Positions 37,928 through 51,889 are shown, numbered from the stretch's first letter. The stretch is DNA of 64,000 bases from Parasponia andersonii (GCA_002914805.1 JXTB01000125.1:443683-507682), one strand, 5' to 3'. Notes: generated by a model from the sequence alone, not told the origin. A program made the numbers and translations.

Positions 37928-38476
37928 ACGATACATGCCGTAACCTAAACTTGAACTATTTATAAACAAGTTGATCCAATATGACCCATATAACCCATTA
38001 TTCAAATGTGTCATATTCGGATCAAGTTAATCTAATGCAACCTGTTAATTTATTTATTCTAAATTAGCTAAAAAATATCTTTTGAATACATTTAACATAA
38101 ATTCATACATGTTATATGACCTTAAGACATAAATATTTAACAAAAATAAATAGAAAGCAGATAAAATCTCAATACATATGCATAATAAAGTCTTAAAAAT
38201 AAAAAAAAGTCCAAATATACATAATAAAAATATCTAATTTTTAAATAGATATTATATGGATCATAAATAGGTTGACCTAAAATTGACCCGTTTAATAAAT
38301 AGGTCATTCTAAATTAGTTTAGGTTGGTGTATTAACTCGAACCCAAATCATTTAATTAATAGTTTACAAGTTTAATCCAATTTCGACATGAACCTATTTA
38401 AGAGAAACTAAAACTCGCTAATTTTATGCAAGTTTTGAGTTGTATTATTGTGTGCTATCAAATATTGCCAGCCCTA
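37850..38476. mobile_element. hAT-type MITE, 627 bp
   Basis: Ends are inverted (TAAAGGTGGCAATTCG and, from the minus strand, TAGGGCTGGCAATATT). They are flanked by an 8-base target duplication with one mismatch, TGTACTAT at 37842-37849 and TGTACCAT at 38477-38484. The length of duplication and the GGCAA-type ends indicate hAT. The inside is non-coding, with an (AT)n run and words such as GACCCGTTTAATAAATAGG. It lies in the interior of the Athila-like fossil and is therefore younger than it. Confidence 0.88.
37895..37922. repeat. (AT)n microsatellite inside the hAT MITE
   Basis: About 14 AT units near the left end of the MITE. Confidence 0.85.
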
Positions 38477-38484
38477 TGTACCAT

Positions 38485-40044
38485 CTTACTTACATGGGAG
38501 GATTCCAAAAATTGAAAGTCATGGAAATAATCTTACTAGATCACTTCCATCTATCTATGTACCTTCGTGAATGGGTTGTTGAAAAATCTAGATGAAGACT
38601 ATAAATTAAGTACTTCTTGGGAGACAACTCAAACATTTTAAAACTTTTTCTTTTTGTTTGTTTACTTAGTGTGTGTTATTTTTCATTTTTCAGTTTAAAT
38701 TTTAGTTATTAGGTATTTTGAGCAAGTTTAGGGATCATTAATATGGAATTTCTCTCTACAATTCTTAAGTTTCTCAAAGTGTGGGATTAACAACTAGGCA
38801 TCCAGTCAAGCTCAGTTGCATATAGGTAATGATGTAGATAATATTGGTGCACAAGAGGTCGATTAGTTATCTCATTTTTAGGGGAGTATTTTTATTTTAT
38901 TTTATTTATTTTCTTTCATTTTTGTCCTATTGGGGTGATGTCAGTGTCAGGTTTAGGTTAGTGTATTTTTTGGATTTTTCTTTATCATGTTATATGTTAG
39001 TCTAAAAATCGATTAAAAATAAAAAGAAAAACATACAAGTTGAAAAGATTTTTTTTTTTTTCATTTTCTTAGTAATGACCTAGTTAATAATCAAATGCCA
39101 ATAATAAGAATGTGATTTAACTAAATAAAGTTTTTGAGAAAATGACAAATGTCTTTTGTCTGTGTGCTTGATTCTTTTGTTGGTTTGATTTTATTGATAA
39201 TTTTTTGAAAATTTTGAGCATATAGCTAATTCATTTAGTTATTTTTCTTACTTAGAGAAAGTTTATGTGGACTAAATAATTCATAAAATCTCAATGAATT
39301 CTAAAACTTATTTAATTATTACTTAAGGTGAAATCTTAGACTACTTTATATTAAAGATATGATTTAGGCCATCTTTAGATTGTTTGAGTCTGTCAAGCCT
39401 ACCATTGACACTTATGTATCCCTTGTATACCCTGTTGAGCCTAATTTTTTACCCTTTTTTGATATACAGACATACCTTTAGCCTAGATTTTAGACATTTT
39501 CTAATATTTTATCTTGTATTGTGTGCATATGTAATCTTTGTTGAATATATTTTGAGTTATGTGACAATATGGAGGAAGTGTGTTGTTGAGAAAAATATTA
39601 TTGAGGCACTAAAATTAAAAATAAAAATAAAATTACCATACCCTTGTGCAAAAAAGAAAAATAAACCATGAAAGAAAAAGAAAAAAAATTATGAAATGTC
39701 ATAAGTTTGGTAGTGTAGTAGCTTAAGGAAAAATAAAACAACAAATAAGGTGGTAAACGAAAGTGGAAAATAATTTTGGGGGTATTATGGAGTGCTCAAA
39801 TTTAAGGGTCTAAAAAGAAAAATATTCGAGAATAATATATGTGCTTAGAGTGATTTGAACTACTATATTGACTATTGTCCTACTTATTAACTTAGCCATA
39901 TATTACAAGCTTAATAACATCTTAATGATCTTTGGTGGAGTGGTATGAAAAGCATGTCTATGGAAGTGGTAAATTTTAAATATTTCACATTTGTTTGCAT
40001 AAATTGATCTAAGTTGTGAATGATTAGATACCATTGATTATACA
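38485..40044 (+). mobile_element. Athila-like 3' non-coding region
   Basis: Contains CTTGGGAGACAACTCAAAC near 38617, which resembles the end of pol and the following spacer in Athila elements, then a long non-coding stretch. An open frame at 39384-39671 is within this region and shows no confident domain; an env-like origin was considered but cannot be shown. Confidence 0.5.
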
Positions 40045-42177
40045 TGTTAGTTTTTCTTGGATCTAAGATCTATCTTTAATCACATTATGGACGAAAATGA
40101 TTTACGAAAAACTGAAAATATATTTTGCAAAACAAGAACACTGCGGAATAAGATTTTAAAATTTTCTTGACATTTACAAAACATCACAGTATCATATAAT
40201 GTATCATATATCAATTCTAGAGATCCTACAAGCATCTAATAATTATAGGATTACCAAGAAGGTTCGAACCTTTGAGCCTTCTTATCTATTCTCTTCATCC
40301 TCAGTCGATTCGATGTGTAGGTGCCGTTTTTTGATCAGCCTTGAGAAAACTTCAAGAACCTAAGAAAGACTTATCTTCTACTCTTTTTGAACCTGATTGG
40401 AGAGAACAGCTCCAAGAATGATCCAGATGAACACTTCTTCATTCTCCTTAGATTGAATAGAGATACAACCAAGACAAGATGATGACTTGATTGTAAGAAG
40501 AACCAGTGATTGTGATTCTCTCTCTCTCTTCTGTGTCGAACCCTAGGGCCCAATCCCTTTCTCTTTCGAATGTATCACATGTTAAAAGTCTCTTAAGTTT
40601 TGTGACAATCAAATAATCATACAGAGCTTTGGGTAGTTTTTCTTATTAGGCCAACTTAACAACGTAAGTAATGACCCATTTTGATCGTAGTCCAAATAGA
40701 ATAAATTTACCATTGATTAATCAACAATTGGAATTTCTTTAGCTAGACAATGGACCCAATAAACCCAAATAATCTAAGTTCCAATGAACCGGTTACCAAC
40801 AATTATAATTAACTCTTAATTATAATTATGTTGTATTCATTAATATTAGGATACTTCATTATGGGCCTAATGCTACACTCTTAGATTAAATATCTTATTT
40901 TTTAGAAGTTATTAACAAATTAATCAACTCAATATATTTAACATATACTATACTACGAATGTACCCCTAATGACATAGCATAGGGGAGAGGTGAAATTAC
41001 TGTAATTCCTATCTTCATATATTTACTTGTGAGTTACTATCTTTCATCTAATGGATAATTTATTGACAATTATAGTTTATGAACTTCATAAACATTATCA
41101 AATTCCTAGGTGAATGCCTAGATCTGTGACTCAAATTATTCTTCGACCTTCGTGGAACTCAAAATGGTAATAAGGTATAGTATCCATATTTTTTGAAGGG
41201 CATTCTTATCAATTCACAAATTTTATTTTTCAAGATACCGAAGTTCAAACCAAAGATCATAATTAATCCTCTAGTAACTCAAAAAGATAAAACTTATGAA
41301 AATAAGTTCGACTAACACTGGAATTAAGGACCATAAGAATAGTGTTAAGTTAGTAATAATAAGAAAATTGAGTTATAGCACTTAACCTCACTTTCTTGTA
41401 TTACTTATTTCAATTTAATGTACTTATAATTTTTATGATACATTAGTGTTTCTATAAGAAGTCAGACATTTCTATGATTTGAGACACATTATTCTCGTCG
41501 AGTTATAGCACTTAAGCTTCATGGAACTCAAAATGGTAATAAGGTATAGTGTCCATATTTTTTGAAAAGCATTCTTGTCAATTTACAAATTTTATTTTTC
41601 AAGATACTAGAGTTCAAACCAAAGATCAGAACTAATCCTTTAGTAACTCAAAAAGATAAAACTCATGAAAATAAGTTCGACTAACACTAAAATTAAGGAC
41701 CATAAGAATAGTGCTAAGTTAGTAATAACAAGAAAATTAAGTTATGACACTTAACCTCACTTTCTTGTATTACTTAGTTCAATTTAATGTACTTATAATT
41801 TTTATGATGCATTAGTGTTTCTACAAAAAGTCAGACACTTTTATGATTTAAGACACATTATTCTCATTGAGATAGATAAATACTATAACTTATAATAAAT
41901 AAATTCTGTCTTTATTTATAAATTATGAACATTTCATTTAGATATATAATAAAGAAATAGGTCTCCTTAGTATGCACAACTTCATATATTTATTTCTTTA
42001 TTACCATATAATATGTTATGGAAACTTTAGATATTCACATATACTTGTATTCAATTACATATAATATAAAACACATAATAAAAAATAAAATATTCAAACA
42101 AAGATATTTCATAAGCCAAAAATATTATTGTTGAGTATCAGAGAATAATAAATGCTTTCTAGACCATAATACCAACA
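40045..42177. repeat. Solo LTR, copia-like
   Basis: It begins TGTTAG and ends CCAACA, so its ends form the short inverted repeat typical of LTRs. It is flanked by ATACA (40040-40044) and ATGTA (42178-42182), a possible decayed 5-base target duplication differing by two transitions. Minus-strand words such as GTCTAGAAAGCATTTATTA fit copia LTRs. It contains no coding sequence and is lengthened to 2.13 kb by an internal 369-bp tandem duplication. Orientation is probably minus but is not certain. It sits in the Athila-like 3' region. Confidence 0.5.
41154..41873. repeat. 369-bp tandem duplication
   Basis: The copies at 41154-41522 and 41523-41873 are collinear throughout, each starting GGAACTCAAAATGGTAATAA. 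They differ at scattered single bases, visibly fewer than one in ten. The second copy stops matching after ACACATTATTCTC. Confidence 0.9.
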
Positions 42178-42419
42178 ATGTACACATACTCAAAGAATTC
42201 TTAAATGAGATTAAACTGGCATTTGAATTAAAATTATAAACATTTGCAATGTTCAGAGTTTTTCTATGAGCTTTAAATGTGTGAAATCTTTGAGGCAAGT
42301 TTTGCCAATTAAAATGGGTCATTGCTAAATTTGTAAATAATTTTTGTTTAGAATTTTGTTTTTAGGTTTTTTTTTTTCTTTATTTGATCAAGAATAAACA
42401 AAAATTTAAGTTTAGGGTA

Positions 42420-43641
42420 TGATAACTTTATAAAAGTAGAATTAATTGTTATTTTTTTTGCTTATTAAATTTGTGTCTTTGAACACTTTTAATATAGATT
42501 TTTGAATAATTCACGTTATTTTATTTATTTTATTAGTTGTAGGTATTTAATTTAGTTTAGTCAACTTAATTTGGTTTAATTAAGTTTGATTTAATTGAAC
42601 TTAACTTGAAATATTTCATTTATTAGATTTAGATTTTATGTGAATCAATTTTATTTTATTTATTTAAAAAATTATTGACTCTCGATTAAATGAGCCCAGA
42701 ATCGCGCGAATGTGGAAAAAACACGATCACGCGAGATAATGGCTGTCGAATCAAGCGGAGGAACCATCTAGAGTGCTGTTTCTTCTCACGGGCGGTAAGC
42801 GAGTGGAGCAGCCGAGTGTGAAGACAGGAGGGTCCCATCGAAGTCAGCTAGCGCTGATTGTCTCCAGGTTGTTTTAGATCACATGCGGTCTTTTTGGCAT
42901 AAAACCGAGTTTTTCTTCAAATGAAGGAGTGGCACGTCAAAACATCAATTCAACCTTTCTCTTTATCGAATAAGAAATTAGTTTCGTCCAAGCTCAGATG
43001 TTTTGGCTGCTGGGGATTATTTCGCCAAAGCCACTTTTTGGAGAAAGGAAAAAAAAAAAATTAAAAAAAAAAGAAACAGAGGAAAAACGTGATACCACAG
43101 CTAATGGGTACCACATCGTGGGTGTTTAGGAGCCGCGGTGCTGTTTCGCAGCTCTGCCCTCTGGTGTTGTCAAAGCATCTTTCTATTACAATTTTGCTCC
43201 TGAGTCAAAAAATAATTATATATTAGGGCTTTTAAGGCTTATTTTAGGTGACTTTTGAGAGTTTTAGCGGCAAGAGAGATAGGAAGAGACAGAGAAGGAG
43301 AGGAATGACAGGACCATGCACAGACACGTTACAACTCAAATTCGCACAATAGTTATTTTTCTTTTTACTCTTTATGCTGAGAATCATGTCTTTCTTCGTT
43401 TTAGCTATGAACTAAACTTTTTTCTAAGGTTAAGAAATAGGCGGCTTATGAATATTTAATTGTGTTTAGTTAATATAAATTGAGGTTATTTTACGATATA
43501 TGTTTAATATTTCAATTCATTCTTAATATTTACGAGTGTCTAATTAATACTTATATGATTTTAAATTTAATTTATCACTAAAAAGTATCAATTGAATTAG
43601 ATCTAATTAGAATACTACGAATTGACATAGGATAGAGATAT
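42420..43641 (+). repeat. Athila-like 3' LTR, left part
   Basis: Starts TGATAACTTTATAAAAG after a purine tract. It is cut at 43641 by the Tekay-like insertion; its sequence continues from 51890. A GC-rich block (about 42690-42900) and AGAGAGATAGGAAGAGACAG near 43270 fit the transcribed part of such LTRs. Confidence 0.65.
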
Positions 43642-45768
43642 TGTAAAACTTCTCAAATTAAACAAGGGTATTGTTGTCTTTTTATCCAAAATTTATAAAA
43701 AAAAAATTCGAATTATTAGATGAACTTGGACGAAATCAAGTCTAGGTTCATTTGGACAAATGTGTAAGAAAAGTTTAAAAATTAGGGTCAAAATGTAATT
43801 ATTTAAGCGTATTTTTGAAAAGAAATTTCAAAAATTGGGTCAAAATGGAAATAAGTAAAACAGTGATCAATCTCTTAGAAACTAACGTGTGGCGCTACAG
43901 TTTCTAAAATTGCCCATAAATCCCTCATCTTTTTCTTCTTCTCTTACGAGGCCCTCGCGATGAACCCCCACGACCAGCCACTGTCGTTGAAGCCTACCAC
44001 CACCAAGAAATGACATGCCACCATCACAGTGCCACCGGAACTAGTCTCATCGGAGCTCGCGATTGTTGGAAAACGGCGAAAAATGCCGTGAACAACTTTG
44101 CTTGCCGAAGACAATTTCGGTCACTGTTCGCCGCAAAACCAGTTGTTGTGAACTCCTTTTCTCAATGGCAATCTTGTGGTAGGTTCCTCATTTCAGTTTT
44201 GCTCTGTTTGATTTCAATTTTGTTGGATAGTTTTGTATGTAATTAGTTTTACAGTTGACTTTTCGATCGGACCGTTAGATTTTAAAACTAATATCATTTT
44301 TGGAATCTACACTGAAAATGGTGAAACATGAGATATATATTGACAATGTTTTGAAACGATACGAAAAATGAAATGCTCAGATTTGTCTCGATTTGCATGT
44401 CATGGGGCCTGACTCTAAATTGGATAAATTATATGTCTAACCTAGCATTTTTTGATGCTCTGAATTCATTAGTGAAGTCTGTTTCATGATTTGGAGCTCC
44501 ATTTGAAAATCAAGATTTCAAACTAGGAAATCAAATGTTCTAAAATGACATCCAAACGACGCCAAACTTTCTCCATAGCCCTGCAATGCCAATTGGACAC
44601 TCAATGGAGGTAGGAATTCAATTACTTGATCTTTAAATTGGTTTACTTTTATTTTCATATATTTTGGAAAAATATGGAATTTCGTGAAATAAATTATAAA
44701 AATGTGATTTATATTTGTTTGACCTGATTTGATATATAAACTGCATAGGAAGCATGTCACACTAGTTGGTGTGACATATATATACTGTTTTGAACGATTT
44801 TCTGCAGAAAATTGGTTTTTTAGGTTTTGATAAAAAATGATTATTATACTACCAAAATTTTTAGAAAACCCCAAATAGTTTGAGAACTTAGTTTTGAGGA
44901 CTAAAAGTGGTTTGATTAAAGAATGTTGCATGGTTATTTTGAGATTTTGTAGAAATGATACATAACCTTATTCTATCATTTATATGGTATTTATATGCAT
45001 TCACACACTTATGATGCTCCACATTGGGTGATCAGACTTACAACACTTTTTAAGGTGGCTTAGACTTACGAGTGATCCACTAGGACACTTCGGACATCAT
45101 GATTGCATACATGGTTATATTTTAGTTTGAATATATATATATATGTACGAGTTTTGGTAAACGATTTATAATGGTTTGGAATATTTGAAGTATTGGACTG
45201 TGATTTTCTCTTGAATTTTATGAATTATTTTGGGTGGACAACTAACCGTGCATGACCTTCAATGGGAGTATATTTCTTATGTATAAAAACTTGTAATCAT
45301 TTCTCTACTGGGCATTAGCTCACTCCTTCTTTCCCTCAGGTGGCACTCAGTGTGATTTAGACTAGAAAAACTAGATCGAGACACTGCAGAATAACTAATT
45401 TGTCTATATTTTGGTAAATTTCTATGAGACTTGTGAAATATTTAGATTTGAGTAGGAATTTGGATTTCATTAAATATTATGAACTAGTTTGGATGTGGTT
45501 TGTATTACTTATGTCTGTATTTGAGTGTACGATGATTTGTGATGCATGACTATTAAAATAGCTATTTTTAAATGCAGTCTTTATTTAATGAGTAACGCAT
45601 AATTGTGGGGTTTTATTTTTAATTAAATATTTTATTGAAGCTAGTTGGAAAAGTTAGTCCCTGGGGAAAATTTTTTGAATTAAATGAGTCATTTTTAAGA
45701 AATATTTCCAGTATTTCTATTTTATTAAATACCCATTCTGCCACTGACTCCAACCTCAAGTTGTGATA
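43642..45768 (+). repeat. Tekay-like 5' LTR
   Basis: Starts TGTAAAACTTCTC and ends TTGTGATA. It is collinear with the 3' LTR except for a block of about 730 bases (roughly 44740-45480) missing from that copy. It contains a GC-richer exon-like stretch at 43930-44180. Confidence 0.88.
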
Positions 45769-45775
45769 GAAAATT

Positions 45776-45787
45776 TGGTATCACAGC
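45776..45787 (+). other. Primer-binding site, initiator-Met type
   Basis: TGGTATCACAGC lies seven bases after the 5' LTR and differs by one base from the complement of the initiator-Met tRNA 3' end. Confidence 0.7.
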
Positions 45788-45899
45788 TCGGTTTAAATTT
45801 GGTATCGTCGTTATCTTACTAATACGTTGAACATATTGAAATACAGATTAAGAAAATTCCTGTAAGAAGAAGAGTGTCTCCACCTGAGAGGGAACAAGC

Positions 45900-48800
45900 C
45901 ATTGATCCATGATAAGACCCTCCTACTTTTGATATTATTGATCCTTTTCAGCAAGATATACAGAGGATACCTAGTCGTATGATAAGATCAATTGCTGAAA
46001 ACAATCGATCTAAAAGCTTTATGGATTTTACTAAGCTGAATCCACTAAACTTCTATGGAGAACACAATCCCACAACTGCACTGAGATGACATAGGGTTGT
46101 TTAGAAGAAATTTGACACTTTGGCAGTACCAGCAGAGTTTAGAGTGATCTTTGCAATGTATTTGCTTCAAGATGCTGCTGATCATTGGTGGAATACTATC
46201 AAGTTGACTCATAACACTGCCACAATGACTTGGGAATAGTTTGATGAATTGTTCAGAGGACAGTATGCTAATGATGACCATGAGAATGGAATGCTGAAAT
46301 AGTACAATAATCTGCATCAAGGTAGTATGACTATTGATGAATACTATGCAAGGTTTATAGAACTCTCCCAGTATGCCCATACACCGAGAAACCATTTGAG
46401 ACTTCAAGTGGTTCATTTCAGAACCAACTTAAGGCCAGAGATTCACACCAGACTTGAGCTATTTCTAATTACAACTCTTATTGAGGCTTATGACACAACT
46501 CAGAGAAATAAAGCTACACTGACTAGTGATAGAGGAACTACTGGTGCATATAAAAGGTAAAGGTAATGACCAAAAAATAAAAAAGGTTGATGGCTGGACA
46601 AGGTTTATAGAGTAGTGGAAGTAGTGGTAATTTTGTTTCATCAGGAAGTGGACGTTTTACTCCGTATTCTTACCACTACTGTGGTCAACGTGGCTATCTT
46701 AGAAGAAATTGCCCTTAGCTTTTATAGACTCCTCCACCGACCACTAGAGGACCACAGGAGAGTAAAGCAACTTCGACACACATCTTTAGTCAGCAAACTA
46801 GGCCTGCTAATTTCCAAAGCTCAGCTTCGACTTTCAACTCTCCTATTCAACACTAATATCGTCCTTAGAGTTCTACCTTCACCGCAAGGCATTAGACCTC
46901 CCAGGCATCTGGAATACAAGAGGTTATGGAAAGTCCTACAATAGTGCTCTTGAATCTAGTAGTAATCATCCAGGCAGAGACAGAGGATACAAAGGAAAGG
47001 GAAAAGCTCAAACTTATGCAGTCACCGGGACAGACGGATATGATCAGCCTAGACCTAAAGTGGATGATGATATGATCTTACTTTATCACTCTTGGGCTCA
47101 TGTGTTATTTGATATCGATGGATCACATTCTTTCATATCTATGTTGTTAACTAGCATGTTGAGTTTGAAATTTGAAACTTTTGATCCTACTTTAAATCTT
47201 GATACTCTTTTGGGAAATCTATGTTGTGTCTACTATATACAACTCTTATTCAATCATCGTTGATGGTCGTGAGTTATCAATTAATTTGATTGTGATACCT
47301 ATGAATCAATTTGATGTGATTCTTGGTATGGATTGATTGTCCAAATATTGAGCTATAATGGATTGTCATAGAAGGAAAATGACTCTTCATTTTGAAGATA
47401 GGTATTTAGTTGTGTATCAAATTGGATTGAATCTAATAGGACCTAGTCCTCTTTTGAGAGTATGTATTGGAGGAAGAAAGAAATTGGAAAATTATGGAAG
47501 CCTATTTACCATTGATAGTGAGATTGGAACTACAGATCAATATCTATGGATATCAGTAGTTAGTGAGTTTCCAGATGTTTTTCTAGAGGATTTGTCTGGA
47601 TTACCACCTAATACAGAGATTGAATTCTATATTAACTTAGTTTCTATTCCTACTTATCGAATGACTCATGCAGAGATGACTGAACTAAGGAAACAACTAG
47701 ATGACCTAATGTCAAAAAGGTTTATCAGGAGTAGTACTTCACCTTGGAGTGCTCCAGTTCTCTTTGCCAAGAAAGTTAACAGTACACTTAGACTTTGTGT
47801 AGACTATAGAAAGCTAAACCAGCTTACAATAAGGAATAAATATCCTTCGCCAAGGATTGATGAGTTATTTGACCAACTTAGTAGGTATAAATTCTTTTCA
47901 AAGGTAGACTTGAGATCTGGATACCACTAATTGAAGATTCGTGAAGAAGACATACCGAAAACCATATTTAGGACTCAATATGGTCATTTTGAATTTCTAG
48001 TTATGCCTTTCGGATTGACGAATAAACCTATAGCATTCATAGACCTTATGAACAGAATCTTCAGGCCTTATTTGGACAGAATTGTGGCTATATTTATTGA
48101 TGACATCCTGGTTTACTTTAAGACTCAAAAAGAACATACTGAACATTTAAAGATCATGCTTTAGACTTTGAGGGATTGCTAGTTATATGCCAAGAGATCG
48201 AAATATGATTTCTAAATGACAGAAGTCAAATTTTTAGGACATGTAATTTCTCAAGATGGTATCTCTGTTGACCCTTCCAAGTTAAAGTCTATTCTAGGAT
48301 GGGAGAGACCACGAAATGTTATTGAGGTGCGGATTTTCCTTAGTTTAGTAGGATACTATCGTCATTTTTTAGAGAACTTCTCGAGCATTGCATTGCCTCT
48401 AACCAAGTTAACGATAAAAAATGTCAAGTTTACTTATAATAATAAGTATGAAATAGCATTCATGAAGTTGAAAGAAAAATTGAAACCTGCACTTATTCTG
48501 ATTGTCCTTTATAGATGTGAACCATATATGGTATACATAGATGCTTCTGGTTCAAGAGTGGGAAGTGGTTTAATGCAAAATGGCAGAGTCATAGATTATG
48601 ATTCTCATCAATTGAAACTACATGAGAAGAACTACCCTACTCATGATTTAGAATTGGTAGCTATGATTTTCGCCCTCAAGATCTAGAGATGTTATTTATA
48701 TGGTGTTAAATCTGATCATTACTCGGATCATAAGAGTTTGAAATACCTCTTCAGTCAACATGATTTGAATTTGAGATAGAGGAGATGGATTGAGAATATG

Positions 48801-50430
48801 GAGGATTATAATTTCAATATTCTATATCACCCTGGAAAGGCAAATTTAGTAGCAGATGTCTTGAGCTGTAAATCTCATGGTATACTTGCTTCTTTGCAAC
48901 TTGAAGAGTGGAAAATTTAGTTTCTATTGGTGATTATATTTTGGAGTACTTCAAGAGAAATGACATTGCTTGTGTTATTAATGTAGTGGCTACTCCTTCA
49001 GTTCTCCAAATAGTTTAACAGAATCAATGGCAAGATCAAGAATTGAGGAAAATCTGGAACCAACTCCAAAATGGTGAACAACTAGATAGTTAGGGCATTA
49101 ATAGAGAAAGATTTGTACATTTTAATGGAAAGTTAGCTGTAGCTTATGATCCACATCTTCGAGAGACTATCTTGACTGAAGCTCATAAATCCAAGTTTGC
49201 AATACATCCGGGTAGTACTAAGATATACCATGATTTAAAGAGGTAATTTTGGTGGAAGGGCATGAAACGAGATGTAGCTACTTTTGTAGCTAAGTGTATG
49301 ATTTGTCAGCAAGTCAAAGTAGAAAACCAAAGACCAGCTAGATTACTTTAGCCATTGCCTATCCTAGAATGGAAGTGGGATAAGATTACTATAAATTTTG
49401 AAATGAGATTGTCGAGGACTCAAAGAAAAAATGATACAATTTGGGTAATTGTTGATCAAATAACTAAAATTGTACTAATTTGGATTGACTTTTTTCTTAA
49501 CAAAATCAGTCATCTTTATATAGATCACATTGTTTGTTTGCATGGAGTGCCTTTCAGTATAGTCTCTAATAGAGATCCAAGATTTACATCTAAAAACTGG
49601 AAAGCTTTATAGAATGCTTTGAGAATAGAATTAAATCTTAGTACAACTCATCACCCATAGATAGATAGCTAATCTAAGAGAACAATTCAGATTCTAGAGG
49701 ATATGCTTTGCTCATACATACTAGACTTTGGTGGAAACTGGGATGTTTACTTGTTATTAGTTGAATTTGCATATAATACCAGTTTGGAAATGGCTCCATA
49801 TGAGGTATTATATGGTAGACCATGTAGATCGCTCTTGTGCTAGGTTGACGTAAAGGAGTGAGTTACTATTAGGCTAGAACTAATACAAGAGACTACTGAA
49901 AAGGTCAACATGATAAGAGAAAGATTTAAAGTTGTTCAGAGTCGTCAAAAGAGCTATGTAGATCTCTTGAGACAAGAAGTAGAGTTTAACATTGGTGATT
50001 AAGTATTTCTAAAGGTCACGCCAAGGTGCAGAGTCACTGGATTTAGAGTTAAAGGAAAGTTAGCTCCAAGATATATTGGGCCATTTATGACTACTATAAG
50101 AATTGGGCCAGTAGCATATCAATTGGACTTACCACAATAGCTGAGTTATGTACACAATGTCTTTTATATTTCAATACTGAGGAATTATGTTTTTGACCCA
50201 TCACATGTAATTCAGTACATAGAGATAGTAGTTCAAAAGGATGTCACTTATGAAGAATATCCAGTTTGGATAATGGGAAGAGAATTTAAAGTACTTTACA
50301 ATAGAGAAATTCCACTTATCAAAGTTCTTTGGAATTATCACAAGGAAGAGAAAGCCACTTGGGAACTCAAGATAAAGATACATGAAAAATATCCTCACTT
50401 GTTTAATTTTCAACTTGAGGTTATACTTTG
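45900..50430 (+). pseudogene. Tekay-like gag-pol remnants
   Basis: gag words include LNPLNFYGEHNP and AADHWWNTIKL (46040-46210) and YYARFIELSQYA near 46345. A zinc-knuckle-like YCGQRGYLRRNCP lies near 46680-46715, and a protease-like GSHSFIS near 47120. The reverse transcriptase spans about 47640-48170 with [26 protein letters not shown] and FIDDILVY. RNase H words near 48540 (YIDASGS) are followed by integrase with HPGSTKIYHDLKR and CMICQQVKVENQRPA near 49200-49340. A chromodomain-like end (VLWNYHKEEKATWEL) lies near 50315-50360. The protease-RT-RNase H-integrase order defines Ty3-gypsy. It is a fossil and not translatable as one product. Confidence 0.88.
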
Positions 50431-50484
50431 AGTTTATACTTTGTACTTGAATTTTGGGACGAAATTTTTTTAAAGATGGAAAGA

Positions 50485-51884
50485 TGTAAAACCCCACAAA
50501 TTAAACAAGGCTATTGTTGTCTTGTTACCCAAATTTTTTTTAAAAGAAAATTTGAATTATTGGATGAATTTGGACGAAATCGGGTCTAGGTTCGGGCAAA
50601 TATGTAAAGAAATATCAAAAATTGGGGTCAAAATGTAATTATTCAAAAGTACTTTTGAAAAGAAATTTCAAAAACTGGGTCAAAATGAAAGTGAGCAAAA
50701 CAACGATTAGTCTCTTAGAAACTGACATGTGACATTATAGTTTCTAAAACTACCCATAAATCCCTCATCTTTTCCTTCTTTTCCCACAAAGCCCCCGCAG
50801 CGAACCATTATGGCCAGCCACCGCCACTCTTCCTTAAGTTGCCGTTGAATCCCGCCACTAATCGGAAATGATGCGCCATTGCCAGATGATCACAACGCCA
50901 CCAAAACCAGCTCCGCCGGAGTTCGCGATTGCTGGAAAAGGGTGAAAAATGCCACGGACAACTTTGCATGCCGGAGACGATTCTGGCCGTTGTTTGTTGC
51001 AAAATCAGTCGCTCTGAACTCCTTTCCTCACGATCAATCTCGTGGTAAGTGCCTCGTGGCTCAATTTTTCTTTGTTTGATTTCAATTTCGTTAGACAGTT
51101 TTGTATGTAATCAGTTTCAGAGTTGACTTTTCGATCAGACCATTGTTGAAAATGGTAAAAAATGAGATACAAATTGACTATGTTTTGAAACGGGCACAAA
51201 AAATGAAATCGGACGGCTCAGATCTGCCTCGATTTGCATATTGTTGGGCCTAGCTCCGAATTGGACAAATTATATATCTAACATGGTATTTTTGAGTATT
51301 ATGAATTTAGTGGTAAAGTCCATTTCATGGTTTAAAGCTTTATTTAAAAATCAAGTTTTAAAACCAAGAAATCAAAGGTTCGAAAATGACACCCAATCCT
51401 CCAAATGACAACCAAACGACACCAAACGTTCTCCATAGTCCCGCAATACCAATTGGACACTCGATAGAGGTAGGGATTCGATTACTTGATCATCAAATTA
51501 GTTTAATTTTGATTTTCACATATTTTGAATAAATATGGAATTTCGTGAAATAATTCATAAAAATGTGATTTATATGTGTTTGACCTAATTTGAGATATAA
51601 ATGTTATAAACTAGTATGTGAGATTTGGACATAATTTGTATTACTTATGTCTGTATTTGAGTATGATGAATGACAATTAAATAACTTTTTTTAAATTTGT
51701 TTAATGAGTAACGTATAACTGTGGGGTTTTATTTTTAATTAAATATTTTATTGAAGCTAGTTTGAAAAGTTAGTCCCTAGGGACAAATTTTTGAAATAAA
51801 TGAGTTATTTTTAAGAAATAATTATGGTATTTCTATTTTATAGAATACCCATTCTGCCATTGACCGCGGCCTCGGATCGTGACA
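50485..51884 (+). repeat. Tekay-like 3' LTR
   Basis: Starts TGTAAAACCCCAC and ends CGTGACA. It is the shorter partner of 43642-45768. Confidence 0.88.
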
Positions 51885-51889
51885 GATAT

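Larger units (their letters stand above)
43642..51884 (+). mobile_element. Complete but broken Tekay-like Ty3-gypsy chromovirus
   Basis: An 8.2-kb element with LTRs at 43642-45768 and 50485-51884. It is flanked by a perfect 5-base target duplication GATAT (43637-43641 and 51885-51889). An initiator-Met primer site with one mismatch (TGGTATCACAGC) is at 45776-45787. Coding pieces run gag, protease, reverse transcriptase, RNase H, integrase and a chromodomain-like C-terminus. The 3' LTR begins after GACGAAATTTTTTTAAAGATGG, a tract typical of this group. The interior has more than ten interruptions. The 3' LTR is about 730 bases shorter than the 5' LTR. LTR divergence is obvious by eye, so the insertion is old, though younger than the Athila-like LTR it sits in. 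Confidence 0.92.

Noticed and set aside
39384-39671. 95-codon open frame with hydrophobic segments, considered as an env-like or membrane protein
   Set aside because: It lies in the Athila-like non-coding 3' region and the hydrophobicity follows from AT-rich composition. No motif supports a function.
40024-40034. Primer-binding-site-like word ATTAGATACCA beside the copia-like LTR
   Set aside because: Several mismatches to the initiator-Met complement, and it fits Athila-like 3' sequence. A solo LTR would not retain a primer site.
43980-44250. Open frames in the GC-richer part of the Tekay-like LTRs (also 50808-51079 and 61583-62105)
   Set aside because: They are LTR sequence, differ in frame between copies, and one crosses an assembly gap. 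No protein family is recognised.
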